In this document: piece by piece, positions 6,538 through 15,900 of the stretch | Layout of the letters: every line of letters starts with the position of its first letter | Position numbering within the stretch: position 1 is the first letter of the stretch | Source of the DNA: Actinomadura chibensis NBRC 106107 | GTDB taxonomy: Bacteria > Actinomycetota > Actinomycetes > Streptosporangiales > Streptosporangiaceae | NCBI RefSeq assembly: GCF_001552135.1 | Contig: NZ_BCQP01000092.1 | Span: 1 to 34,211, forward strand | DNA length: 34,211 nt | Direction of reading: 5' to 3' | Position numbers and translations under genes: made by a program | The notes under the pieces: generated by a model | Databases searched by the model: none | What the model saw: only the letters and a program-made list of their open reading frames with translations | What the model was told of the DNA's origin: nothing

Positions 6538-7455
6538 TCACGTGAGAAGCGTGCTGAGCAGGCGGAGGCCCTCGTCGCGGACGTCCGGCAGGTCGTTCTC
6601 CAGCCCGTGCAGGACGTCCGTCGCCGGGTCGGCCAACGACCAGAAGCGCAGTTTGGCCTCCAGCCGCGCGTCCAGCGGACGTCCGCGATGGTCCTGCAAC
6701 CGCTGGACGAATTCGCGGTTCGTCTCCGGCCACAGGAAGCACAGGTCGTAGTCGGGGTCGCCGACGCAGACGTCGCCGAAGTCGATCAGGCCGGTGACGC
6801 GCGTCCCGGTGACGAGGAAATGGTCCAGGCTGATGTCGGCGTGGGTCAGCGTGGGCGGGACGTCGAAATTGGCGTCCTCGGCCAGGTAGTCCTCGTACGC
6901 GGAGAGAAGCGCACCGGCCTGCGCGGCCGGCAGCAGAGGCGCCACGTCGGCGCGCACCAGCTCAAGGTCTCCGGCGAACTCCGAGCGGAGGTCCACCTCC
7001 GGGACGCCGAGCAGACGCGCACGCTCCACCGGAAAGGAATGGATCGCCTCGATCACGTCCGCCATCTGCCGGACGGGCCCCGGCTCGTCCAGCAGGCCGC
7101 GCGCGCGCCATTCCTCCTCCGGCAGCGACTCGCCGGGCACGACCGGATAGCAGCAGAACGTCCCGGGCCCGAGCGGGTTCGGGGCGGTGAAGGCGAACCG
7201 GGGAATGGGCAGGTCCAGCCATTCGGCCAGGTCGGGGAGCAGCCGGGTCTCGCACGCGATTCCCTCGGCGCCGTCCTCGTTGCGCGGGAAACGGAGCACG
7301 AACGCTTCCGCACCAACCCCCAAGAGCAGGGCGACGCTTTCGAAACCGGCCCCGAGCGGACGCAGCGGACGTCCCGCGAGGTCCGGCCTGACCTCGGCGA
7401 CCGCCGCGCGGACCGCCGGTTCCCACCCGTCCGGAAGGGCGACGCTTCTCGACAT
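6538..7455 (-). CDS. APH-family phosphotransferase (aminoglycoside/macrolide kinase-like)
   Basis: The 305-aa protein has the eukaryotic-kinase-like APH fold. The N-lobe holds LRPLGAGFESVALLLG, a nucleotide-binding loop, then FVLRFPR with the probable ATP-contacting Lys position replaced by Arg. The catalytic loop is HADISLDHFLV near residue 218, with Asp as catalytic base; the usual Asn of the APH loop is replaced by His/Asp, as in several phosphotransferase-superfamily branches. The metal-binding segment is GLIDFGD. The ATG has GAGGAGT upstream. It is divergent from a MerR regulator 63 bp away, a pairing common for drug-responsive genes. The substrate cannot be told from sequence. Confidence 0.88.
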   Translation of the reverse strand: MSRSVALPDGWEPAVRAAVAEVRPDLAGRPLRPLGAGFESVALLLGVGAEAFVLRFPRNEDGAEGIACETRLLPDLAEWLDLPIPRFAFTAPNPLGPGTFCCYPVVPGESLPEEEWRARGLLDEPGPVRQMADVIEAIHSFPVERARLLGVPEVDLRSEFAGDLELVRADVAPLLPAAQAGALLSAYEDYLAEDANFDVPPTLTHADISLDHFLVTGTRVTGLIDFGDVCVGDPDYDLCFLWPETNREFVQRLQDHRGRPLDARLEAKLRFWSLADPATDVLHGLENDLPDVRDEGLRLLSTLLT

Positions 7456-7486
7456 CGTGAACTCCTCGATGATTGTCCGGTTGAGT

Positions 7487-7501
7487 CTCCACCGACTGGA
7501 G
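7487..7501. promoter_or_regulatory. Inverted repeat, probable MerR operator
   Basis: CTCCA-N5-TGGAG is a perfect interrupted dyad in the 63-bp gap between the divergent APH and merR genes. On the minus strand it sits inside a 19-nt interval between CTCCAG and ACAATC, the long-spacer geometry MerR proteins act on, though those hexamers match consensus poorly. Confidence 0.45.
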
Positions 7502-7518
7502 CCCCGAAGGTGGTCCGC

Positions 7519-8451
7519 ATGGACGACGGCGCCCTCTACACGATCGGCGAGCTGGCCCGCCGCACCGGCCTTCCGGTGCGGACGATCCGGTTCTACTCCG
7601 ACGCGGGCGTGGTGCCGCCGTCCGGTCGTACCGAGGCCGGTTACCGGCTGTACGACATCGCGGCCGCCGCGCGCCTCGACCTGGTGCGGACGCTCCGCGA
7701 CCTCGGCGTCGACCTCGGCACGATCCGGCGGGTGCTGGACCGGGAGGTCGGCGTGCCGGAGGTCGCGGCGGCGCACGCGGAGGCGCTGGACGTGCAGATC
7801 CGCACGCTCCGGCTCCGCCGGGCCGTGCTGCGCGCAGTCGCGAAACGCGGATCCAGTCCAGAGGAGGTCGAACTCATGCACAAGCTCGCCCGGCTGTCCG
7901 ACGAGGAGCGGCGCCGGATCATCACCGACTTCATCGACGAGGCGTTCGCCGGACTCGACCTGAACCCCGACTTCGCGGCGAAGATGCGGGCCGCGCTGCC
8001 GGAACTGCCCGACGACCCGGAGCCCGAGCAGGTGGACGCCTGGGTCGAGCTGGCCGAGCTGGTCGGCGACCCCGAGTTCCGGGCGGCGGTCAGGCGGATG
8101 GCGGAGTTCCAAGCGGAGGACGCCGCGAACGGCGCCGTCCCGGAGGATCCGCGGCGGCTCGCCGAGCTGACCGGGGAGAAGGCGAACGCCGCCATCGCGG
8201 CCGGGATCGCGCCCGGCTCGGACGCGGCCCGTCCCGTCGTGGACGAGCTGGCCGGAGCCTTCGCCGCCGCGTCCGGCCGGGCGGACGGCGCCGAGTTCCG
8301 GCGCGGCCTGCTCGCCCGGCTGGAGGCGGGCAACGACCGGCGCGCGGAGCGGTACTGGCAGCTCCTCGCGACGATCAACGGCTGGCCGGTCCCGCCGACG
8401 CTGGCGCCCGCGTTCGAATGGTTCACCGAGGCCCTCCGCTCGCGCGTCTAG
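7519..8451 (+). CDS. MerR family transcriptional regulator
   Basis: The 310-aa protein starts MDDGALYTIGELARRTGLPVRTIRFYSDAGVVPPS, the canonical MerR helix-turn-helix, followed by the wing (GRTEAGYRLYD) and a dimerisation helix to about residue 110. Residues 110-310 form a long alpha-helical C-terminal domain (around KLARLSDEERRRIITDFIDEAF) probably used for ligand sensing. It has no cysteine cluster, so it is not a metal sensor of the MerR/CueR type. GTG 7510 is an alternative in-frame start. It probably controls itself and the divergent APH gene through the 7487-7501 dyad. Its stop is 20 bp from that of the convergent GT87 gene. Confidence 0.92.
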   Translation: MDDGALYTIGELARRTGLPVRTIRFYSDAGVVPPSGRTEAGYRLYDIAAAARLDLVRTLRDLGVDLGTIRRVLDREVGVPEVAAAHAEALDVQIRTLRLRRAVLRAVAKRGSSPEEVELMHKLARLSDEERRRIITDFIDEAFAGLDLNPDFAAKMRAALPELPDDPEPEQVDAWVELAELVGDPEFRAAVRRMAEFQAEDAANGAVPEDPRRLAELTGEKANAAIAAGIAPGSDAARPVVDELAGAFAAASGRADGAEFRRGLLARLEAGNDRRAERYWQLLATINGWPVPPTLAPAFEWFTEALRSRV

Positions 8452-8471
8452 GAGGACGGGCCCCGGAACGG

Positions 8472-9890
8472 TCAAGGAGTCACGGGGACGCGGGCGTGGT
8501 GCGCGCCACGCCGGCGTCCCAGGGAGACCACGTCCGGGGCGCCGTCGAGGACACCGCCCGCCGGGTCGTCCGAGCCGTCCGACCGGACGAGGTCGCCGGA
8601 CGGGCGCAGCACGTCCAGCACCACCAGCGCCGCCAGCGCGAGGACGGTCACGAACCGGGCGAGCAGCGCCAGGTGGTAGACGTCCTGGCTGATCCCGCCC
8701 GCGGGCGCGTCGAAGCTCAGCACCGCCGACACCGTGCCGGAGAGGTCGGCGCCGGGCGTCTGCGCGGACACCGACAGCAGGAACCACCAGATCCCGAAGA
8801 AGTAGACGATCTCCCCGAGCTGCCAGACGATGAACGCGGGCAGCTTCGGGCGCGCCAGCACCGCGAGCGGCAGCAGCCACAGCACGTACTGCGGCGACCA
8901 GACCTTGTTCGGCAGCATGAACGCGACCAGCACGAGGAACATCAACTGCGGCAGGCGCGGACGGCGCGGCGCCGCGAACGCGAGCACCGCGATGCCGAGG
9001 GCGAGGACGAGGAACGTCCCGGTGCCGAGCAGGTTGAGCCGGTCGGTGTCGGACGTGACGCCGTCCAGCCCGTGCGACTGGAGGTAGAAGAAGATCGAGC
9101 CCCAGTCGACGCCGCGTTTCTGGCTGAAGGTGTAGAACTCCTTCCAGCCGTCCCACGCGAAGACCATGACGGGCAGGTTCACGGCGAGCCACCCGGCGGC
9201 GGCGCCCGCGAGCATCCGTCCCATGGGGCGCCACTGGCCGGCGCGGACGCACAGCAGGACGAGCGGCCCGAGGAACAGCAGCGGGTAGAACTTCGCGGCG
9301 ATCGCGAGGCCGAGCAGCGTCCCGGCGAGCGCGGGGCGGCGCGCCGACCAGGCGGCCACCGCCAGCGCGGACAGCGCCACGGCGAGCAGGTCCCAGTTGA
9401 TGTACGCGGTGAGCAGCAGGGCGGGGGACAGCGCCACCATCAGCCCGGCCCGCAGCGAGCGCCGTCCGGCGACGTAGGCGGTGGCGAGGACGGCGACGAC
9501 CGCGAGGACGGCGAGCAGCAGGACGGTGATGTTGTAGAAGGCCATCCCGCGCCCGTCCACGCCGAACGGGCGGGCCAGCCACGCGGCGACCTGCATGAAG
9601 CCGCCGCTCAGCACCGGATACTCGACGTGGTGGATGTCGGACCCGGCGAACGAGTCGAAATAGGGGACCTTGCCGTCGTTCAGCCCGCGCACGTAGTACA
9701 GCGGGTAGACGTCGGTGTAGCACGCGTTCGTCGTCGTCTTGATGAAGTCGAACCGCGCGGACGCGCACGGCTGCTTCTGCAGCCAGCCGAGCAGGCAGGT
9801 CAGCACGGTGACGCCGGTCAGCACCGGCGCGAGGCGGGCGAGCCGGCCGGGCTCGTCCGGCATGTCGCTGCCCGTGCCGGCGGCGGCCAT
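8472..9890 (-). CDS. GT87-type membrane glycosyltransferase (Rv0051-like)
   Basis: The 472-aa polytopic protein resembles actinobacterial GT-C/GT87 enzymes, which use polyprenyl-phosphate sugars on the outer membrane face (family members include PimE and AftC). I count roughly 10-12 hydrophobic segments. The first extracytoplasmic loop, after the first helix, has acidic residues in DVYPLYYVRG and DGKVPYFD, where GT-C catalytic acids lie. I chose ATG 9890 because AGAGGG precedes it; the frame is open to 9926 without a site. It is downstream of the PBP genes as in mycobacteria (Rv0050-Rv0051), which supports an envelope role. The acceptor is unknown. Confidence 0.88.
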   Translation of the reverse strand: MAAAGTGSDMPDEPGRLARLAPVLTGVTVLTCLLGWLQKQPCASARFDFIKTTTNACYTDVYPLYYVRGLNDGKVPYFDSFAGSDIHHVEYPVLSGGFMQVAAWLARPFGVDGRGMAFYNITVLLLAVLAVVAVLATAYVAGRRSLRAGLMVALSPALLLTAYINWDLLAVALSALAVAAWSARRPALAGTLLGLAIAAKFYPLLFLGPLVLLCVRAGQWRPMGRMLAGAAAGWLAVNLPVMVFAWDGWKEFYTFSQKRGVDWGSIFFYLQSHGLDGVTSDTDRLNLLGTGTFLVLALGIAVLAFAAPRRPRLPQLMFLVLVAFMLPNKVWSPQYVLWLLPLAVLARPKLPAFIVWQLGEIVYFFGIWWFLLSVSAQTPGADLSGTVSAVLSFDAPAGGISQDVYHLALLARFVTVLALAALVVLDVLRPSGDLVRSDGSDDPAGGVLDGAPDVVSLGRRRGAHHARVPVTP

Positions 9891-9949
9891 CCCGACCCTC
9901 TCAGAAGACGACGACATGGACAGCAAGACTATTGGTCATCCCGGCTCCC

Positions 9950-10003
9950 GGACACGGCGCGGGCCCGGACACGGCGCGGGCCCGGACACGGCGCGGGCCC
10001 GGA
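9950..10003. repeat. 17-bp tandem repeat, three copies
   Basis: The unit CACGGCGCGGGCCCGGA occurs three times in direct succession just upstream of the GT87 gene, and the last copy runs into the terminator stem at 9995-10024. Boundaries are approximate to a few bases. Confidence 0.8.
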
Positions 10004-10024
10004 GCCGTCGCCGACTCCGGGCCC
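9995..10024 (-). terminator. Terminator-like hairpin after the downstream PBP gene
   Basis: GGGCCCGGAG (9995-10004) and CTCCGGGCCC (10015-10024) form a perfect 10-bp stem with a 10-nt loop, 20 nt past the PBP stop codon. It may separate the PBP gene from the GT87 gene or act as an attenuator. Confidence 0.7.
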
Positions 10025-10044
10025 GTCCGTCGCGGCCGACGCCG

Positions 10045-12735
10045 CTAGTTGCCGTTCGGGTTCGGCGGGTCCTCCTTGCGGCAGGCGGGGTCCTGCCGGT
10101 GCTCGGGCTTCGCGCACCACCAGGACTTGTCGCCGTCCGGCGGGAGGTCCGGGTTGCAGCCGAGCGGCAGGTTGTACTCGTTGCAGGGCACACCCGGGCC
10201 GGGGCCGGTGGTCGGCGTCCCGGTCGGGTTCGGGGTCTCCGGCTCGCAGCCCTGCGGCGGGTTCGGCTGGCCGGGACGGCACTTCGGCGACGTCGTCGGG
10301 CTCGGCGTGGTCGAGGTGGTCGGCGTCGGCTTCGGCTTCGCCCACGGGGCGATCTGCCCGCCGTTCACCGGCGGCGGGAACGGGGTGATCTCCCGTCCCT
10401 CCAGCGCCTTCATCATGAACCGCTTGAACAGGTCGGCCGGGACCGTACCACCGTAGACCTGGCTGTAGTTCCCGACGCCGACCAGCGACTCGCGCTTGTT
10501 CTTCACCTGCCGCCACATCGCCGCCGACGTCGCGAGCTCCGGCGTGTACCCGACGAACCACGCGGACTTGTTCTCGTCCGTGGTACCGGTCTTGCCCGCG
10601 ACCGGACGGGCGCCGAGGCTCGCGCGCTTACCGGTACCGGACGTGACCACCGCCTGCATCGCGGACGTGGCGTCCCGCGCGACCCCCTCGGAGAACGCCC
10701 GCTCCGGCTTCTGCCAGGGGAGCTTCTCCAGGGACTTCTTGAACTTGTTCATGACGGGGTGGCCGCGGTTGTCGGTGATCTTCGCGATGACGTGCGGGCT
10801 GCGGTGCTCGCCGTTGGCGGCGAACGTCGAGTACACCGACGCCATCGTCACCGGCGTCGTGTCGATGACGCCGAGCGGGAGGGAGGTGTAGGTCGGGTTG
10901 AGGCCCGGGGTGTCCTTCGGGATGCCCATCTTCTTCGCCATGTCGATGACGTTCGTGAGCTGGACCTTCTGCCCCAGCTCCACGTACGCCGTGTTGATCG
11001 ACATCGCCGTCATCTGCTTGAGGTTGTAGACGCCGTTCTCCGACCGGCTGTCGTTGGTGAACGTCGCGCCGTTGATCGTCCGGCGGTAGCCGCCGTCCAT
11101 CGTCGTCTGCAGGCTGACGCCCTGGTCCAGCGCCGTCGCCAGCACGATCGGCTTGAACGACGACCCCGGCTGCACCGAGCCCTGGAACGAGTTGTCGAAC
11201 TGCTGCGCGGCGTAGTTCGGACCGCCGTAGGCGGCGACGACGCCGCCCGTCTTCGGGTCGATGGACGCGAGCCCGAACTGGATGTCCTTGCCGAGCCCGT
11301 TCTCCTTCTTGATCTGCGCGACGGCCTTGTTCGTGTAGTCCTGGAGGCCCTTGTCGAACGTCGTCGTGATCCTCAGGCCGCCGGTCTCCAGCGTCGGCTT
11401 GTCGATGCCGAGCTGCTCCAGCTCGCGGAGGACGCGGTCCTGGAGGTAGCCGGCGTTCGGGTCGTTCGGGGCGTCGCTCCACCGCTTCTGGGTCTGCGGG
11501 AACTTCGCCGCCGCGCGCTTGCCCGGGTCGAGCCACTGCTTCTCGACCATCCCGTTCAGGACGTAGTTCCAGCGGGCGATCAGCGCCTGCTTGGCCGGGT
11601 CGGACTCCGAGCCGAACGTCTTGAAGTACTCCGGGCGCTGGATCATCGCGGCGAGCATCGCCGCCTCGGACTCGTTGATCTTGTCGACCGGCTTGTGGAA
11701 GTAGGCGCGCGAGGCCGCCTGGATGCCGTACGAGCCGCGGCCGAACGCCACCGTGTTCAGGTACAGCTCAAGGATCTTCTCCTTCTTCATCTCCTTGCCC
11801 ATGCGGACCGAGATGAGGATCTCCTTGAACTTGCGGCTGACCGTGCGCTCCTGGCTGAGGCCCGCCCAGTAGTTGCGGGCGAGCTGCTGCGTGAGCGTGG
11901 ACGCGCCCGCGACCTCGCCGCCCGTCGCCGCCCGGAACATCGCCCCGGCGATGCCGGTCGGCGAGATGCCCGGCTCGTGCCAGAAGTTGCGGTCCTCGGC
12001 GGCCAGCACCGCGTTCTGGACGTGCTTCGGCACCTTGGAGAGCGGGATCTCCTCGCGGTGCGTCCCGATCCGGGCGAGCGTGGAGCCGTCCTTGTAGGTG
12101 ATCACCGACTCCTGGCGGATCGCGGCCTGCTGCGCCTCCGTCGGCATCGGGGTGTTCTGGTAGGCGACGATGACGAGCGCCGCCAGCCCGAGGATCGTGA
12201 CCGCGACGACGGCGACCACGATCTTCCAGGACGGGACGTACCGCCGCCAGCCCGCCTTCTTGTCCTGGCCGTCCGCCGGCTTCGCGCGGCGGCCGCCGCG
12301 GCCGCGCAGGCCGCGTCCGCCGCCGCCCTCGTCGCCCCAGAAGTCGTCGCCGCCACCGCCGCGTCCGCCGCCCGGGCCTCCTGGTCCGCCCGGACCACCG
12401 GGACCACCGGGACCGCCGCCGGGACGTCCGTATCCGCCGCCGCCCGGACCGCCCGGGCCGCCGGGACCACCCGGTCCGCCCGGGGCGCCGGGGCGTCCGC
12501 CCGGGCCCGAGCGCATCGGCGCGGGCGCGCCGCGTCTGCGACCGCCGCCGCCGACCCGCGCGGGGCCGCCGCCTCGCCCGCCCGGTCTGCCGCCGGTGCG
12601 CGGGCCGCGGCCCGGCATGCCGGACGATCCGCCGCGCGGCGCACCGGCGGGCGCGCCCGAACCGCCGGTACGGGGGGCGCCCCGCCGGCCAGGCTCGTCT
12701 CCGTACTCCGGTCCGTATCGGCTTCGGTTACTCAC
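10045..12735 (-). CDS. Bifunctional class A penicillin-binding protein (PonA type), downstream copy
   Basis: The 896-aa enzyme polymerises lipid II and cross-links peptidoglycan. Residues 1-165 are a cytoplasmic Gly/Pro/Arg-rich tail with GGPGGPGG runs. A membrane anchor follows (about 170-190, WKIVVAVVAVTILGLAALVI). The GT51 domain has AAEDRNFWHEPG near residue 245 and TLTQQLARNYW. The transpeptidase domain has SSFK near 523, SIN near 580 and KTGTT near 715. The C-terminus is a Pro/Thr-rich extracellular tail with four cysteines that could form disulfides. The GTG start has GAGG 4 nt upstream. It lies 210 bp after a paralogue. Confidence 0.95.
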   Translation of the reverse strand: MSNRSRYGPEYGDEPGRRGAPRTGGSGAPAGAPRGGSSGMPGRGPRTGGRPGGRGGGPARVGGGGRRRGAPAPMRSGPGGRPGAPGGPGGPGGPGGPGGGGYGRPGGGPGGPGGPGGPGGPGGGRGGGGDDFWGDEGGGGRGLRGRGGRRAKPADGQDKKAGWRRYVPSWKIVVAVVAVTILGLAALVIVAYQNTPMPTEAQQAAIRQESVITYKDGSTLARIGTHREEIPLSKVPKHVQNAVLAAEDRNFWHEPGISPTGIAGAMFRAATGGEVAGASTLTQQLARNYWAGLSQERTVSRKFKEILISVRMGKEMKKEKILELYLNTVAFGRGSYGIQAASRAYFHKPVDKINESEAAMLAAMIQRPEYFKTFGSESDPAKQALIARWNYVLNGMVEKQWLDPGKRAAAKFPQTQKRWSDAPNDPNAGYLQDRVLRELEQLGIDKPTLETGGLRITTTFDKGLQDYTNKAVAQIKKENGLGKDIQFGLASIDPKTGGVVAAYGGPNYAAQQFDNSFQGSVQPGSSFKPIVLATALDQGVSLQTTMDGGYRRTINGATFTNDSRSENGVYNLKQMTAMSINTAYVELGQKVQLTNVIDMAKKMGIPKDTPGLNPTYTSLPLGVIDTTPVTMASVYSTFAANGEHRSPHVIAKITDNRGHPVMNKFKKSLEKLPWQKPERAFSEGVARDATSAMQAVVTSGTGKRASLGARPVAGKTGTTDENKSAWFVGYTPELATSAAMWRQVKNKRESLVGVGNYSQVYGGTVPADLFKRFMMKALEGREITPFPPPVNGGQIAPWAKPKPTPTTSTTPSPTTSPKCRPGQPNPPQGCEPETPNPTGTPTTGPGPGVPCNEYNLPLGCNPDLPPDGDKSWWCAKPEHRQDPACRKEDPPNPNGN

Positions 12736-12749
12736 GCGACCTCATCAAC
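12728..12749. repeat. 22-bp start-site sequence shared by the two PBP genes (copy 1)
   Basis: Identical to 16292-16313. It covers the first codons, the GTG start and the ribosome binding region (GATGAGG on the minus strand). It is most simply read as a remnant of tandem gene duplication. Confidence 0.85.
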
Positions 12750-12772
12750 TGGGATACGGCTGTGCGTCGTCA

Positions 12773-12785
12773 GAGAGTACTGCGC
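12773..12785 (-). promoter_or_regulatory. Conserved promoter-like motif upstream of the downstream PBP gene
   Basis: On the minus strand the sequence reads GCGCAGTACTCTC, identical to the motif upstream of the paralogue (16384-16396). TACTCT fits the TANNNT -10 pattern. It lies 38 nt before the GTG start. No -35 is evident, so the sigma factor is unknown. Confidence 0.45.
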
Positions 12786-12945
12786 ACCCGGAGGCGCGGG
12801 GGCCGACGTGTCAAGGCTCGTCAGGCCCCGGCGCTCCGTAGGCGCTCGGTCACGCCCGCCGACGTGCGGCGACTCGTGAAGATGCGTCATGTCACACACC
12901 GCCTCCACGAGACGGTTCGGACGGGACGCCGGGCACGGTTCACCC

Positions 12946-15900
12946 TCATTCGGGCGGCCTCGTCGGCGGGAGCAGCGGCAAGACGGCCGCCGAGTTCGGC
13001 CGGGCGCCGCGTCCTCCCCGCATGCGGCAGACGGGGTCGCCCTGGTGGAACTGGCACCACCAGCGGGGCGGCGGGAAGCTCGGCGGCTTGTTCGGGTCGC
13101 AGGACCCGTCCGGGAACGGCGACTGGCAGGGCGGCTTGTCGCCGCCGTCGCCCTCACCGTCGCCCTGGCAGCGGGGGTCGTACTTACCGATCGGGCTGTT
13201 GCACCACGGCGGACGGTCGTCGTCCTTCTTCTTCGGCGGCTTCGCCCACTTCTGCACGATCCCGCCCCACGCGGGCTGCGGGAACGCCTCCTGCGGGACG
13301 CCCTGCAGCGCGTTCGACATGTAGGACCGCCAGATGCGGGCGGGGATCGTGCCGCCCTCCACCTCGCCGATCCCCGGCAGGATCACCGACCGCTTCTGCT
13401 TGTCCGGGCCGATCGAGTCGTTGTACAGCGTGACGGCCGTGGAGACCTGCGGCACGTACCCGATGAACCAGGACGAGACGTTCCGGTCGGTCGTGCCGGT
13501 CTTGCCCGCCGCCTGGCGGCCGTCCGGGAGCGCGGCGGCGGTCGCCGTCCCGCTGCGGATGACCTGCTGCATCGCGTACGTGGCGTCCGCGGCGACCTTC
13601 GGGGTGAAGACGCGGTGCCGCTCGTACTTCGGCTGCAGCCGGACCGTCTTGTTGTCCTGCTCCTTCACGAGCCGGATCACGTGCGGCTGGTAGTAGGTGC
13701 CGCCGTTGGCGAACACCGCGTACCCCGCGGCCTGCTCGATCGGCCGGATGTTGTTGACGCCCAGCGCGAGGTTCAGGCAGCACTTGTGCGGCTTCAGCAG
13801 GTCGGGCGAGATCCCGGCGTCGGTCTCGGTCTTGATGACCTCCTCGATCCCGACCTTGCCCATGAGCTGGATGAACGCGGTGTTCACCGAGTCCTTGGTC
13901 GCCGTGATGAGGTTGACCGCGGGCCCCACGTTGTGGCTGTTCGGGACCTTCGTGCCGGTCGGGTCGTTCTCCGGCACGACGTTGCCGTTCGGGTCGATCG
14001 GGATCTTCGAGCGTCCCTCGACCAGGCTCTTCAGGCTGTAGTTCTGCTTCAGCGCGGTCGCGAGGACGTACGGCTTCATCGCCGACCCGGCCTGCGCCGA
14101 CCCCTGCCACACGTTGTCGAACGCCTGGGAGAGGTAGTTCGGACCGCCGTAGAAGGCGATCACCTCGCCGTTCGCCGAATTCACCGACACGAGCCCGACG
14201 CGGATCTTCTTCCTGGCGAGCTTGCCGGGGTTCACCTGCGGGACGGTGTGCTCCGCCGCCTGCTTCGCCATCGCCATCCGCCTGCGGTCGAACGTCGTGT
14301 AGACGCGCAGGCCCTTGGTCGTCAGCTCCTTGTTGTCGATGCCCATCCGGCGCAGCTCTTCCTTGGCGCGCATCAGCATGTAGCCGCGCTGGCCGCCGTA
14401 GAGCTGGTCGCTCGTACCCGCCTTGTTGATCCTGGGCAGCTTCTGCAGGTACTTGTCCGCGTCGGCCTGGCTGAGCTTGCCCATCGAGACCATGCCCTTG
14501 AGCGTGTACTGGTAGCGGCCCGTCACCCAGGCCAGGTTCTCCTTGTCGCCTGGGTCGCGGTTGGGGTTCTGGATGATGCCGCCGAGGACGGCCGCCTGGT
14601 CCGGACGCAGCTTCCACACGTCCGTCCCGAAGTACTCGCGGGACGCCGCCTGGATGCCGTACGTGTCGCGACCGAAGTAGATGGTGTTCAGGTAGAGCTT
14701 GAGGATCTCGTCCTTGGAGTGCTTGTCCTCCAGCTTCAGCGAGATGAACAGCTCCTTGAACTTCCGGGTCATCGTCCGGTTGTTCGGGTCGGAGTAGTAG
14801 TTCTTCGCCAGCTGCTGCGTGATCGTGGACCCGCCGCCCGACCCGCCGGTCACGTTGTCCCACACGGCGCGGGTCGTGCCCTTGATGGAGAAGCCCGGGT
14901 CGGTGCGGAAGCTGCGGTTCTCCGCCGCCAGCACCGCGTTCTGGACGTGCGGCGGCACCTGCTTCAGCTCGACGCTCTGCCGCTTCTTGCCGATCCGTCC
15001 GATCTCGCTGCGGTCGGTGTAGTAGAAGATGGACGCCTGGTCCTCGACGCCCGCGACGGTGGGCTCGGCGGGGGTCGGCGTGTTCGCGTACGCCACCCAG
15101 ATCAGCGTGACGAACCCCGCGATGCCGAGGCCGCAGACACCGGCGACGAGCTTCCAGGACGGAATGTAACGACGCCACCCCGTGCCGCGGGAGCGCAGGT
15201 GGTCGACGAACGACGTCTTCTTATCGGGCGCTGGGGGCCGCCCGGGTCCGCCTGGACCTCCGGGTCCACCCGGGCCAGGTCCTCCTGGGCCTCCCGGACC
15301 GCCTGGGCGTCCGGGGCCTCCCGGCGCTCCGGAGCGGGGGGCCGCTCGCGTGCCGGTGCTGCGGAACCTCGCGGTGACCTTGGACCCGAGCTCCTGGCCG
15401 CGCTTGCCGAGCTCGTTCAGCTTGTCCCGGACGCCGTTGCCGGATGTCCCGAACGCCGCGCCACCGGCCCCGGCCCCGGCCATGCCGGGACCCATGCCCA
15501 TTCCCGCACTGTGCCTGCCCGGCACACGTCCCGGCCCACCGGGCGGCGGGCCCATGGGCGGACCGCCCGGCGCTCCCATAGGAACACCGCCGGGCCCAGC
15601 AGGAGAACCGCCGGGCCCACCAAACGACCCCATCCCATGGGGATTCGCCGGACCGGCCGGTCCCTCCAAGGGACGAGGTCCACCCGCTCTAAAGCCATTG
15701 CCCGAACCAGCACCACCAGGTCCGTCCGGCAACAAAGGCCCATTAGGACCCTGCGGACCAGACCCACCGGGCCCACCCGGACCACCCTGCGCACCAAACC
15801 CGCCCTGACCACTCGGCGTACCGGGGCCACCAGGCGCACCAGGAGCACTCGGACCGCCCTGCGCGCCAAGCCCAACCGGACCGCCCTGCGGGCCGGGTCC

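Noticed and set aside
6538..9768. Open frame of about 1076 codons on the minus strand
   Set aside because: Only its last 305 codons are a gene (the APH kinase). The rest is antisense to merR or an alternative frame of the GT87 gene, with Arg/Ala/Pro-rich composition typical of GC-rich shadows.
9739..12879. Plus-strand frame of about 1046 codons opposite the PBP gene
   Set aside because: No ribosome binding site or domain; it is the complement of a clear PBP with all catalytic motifs.
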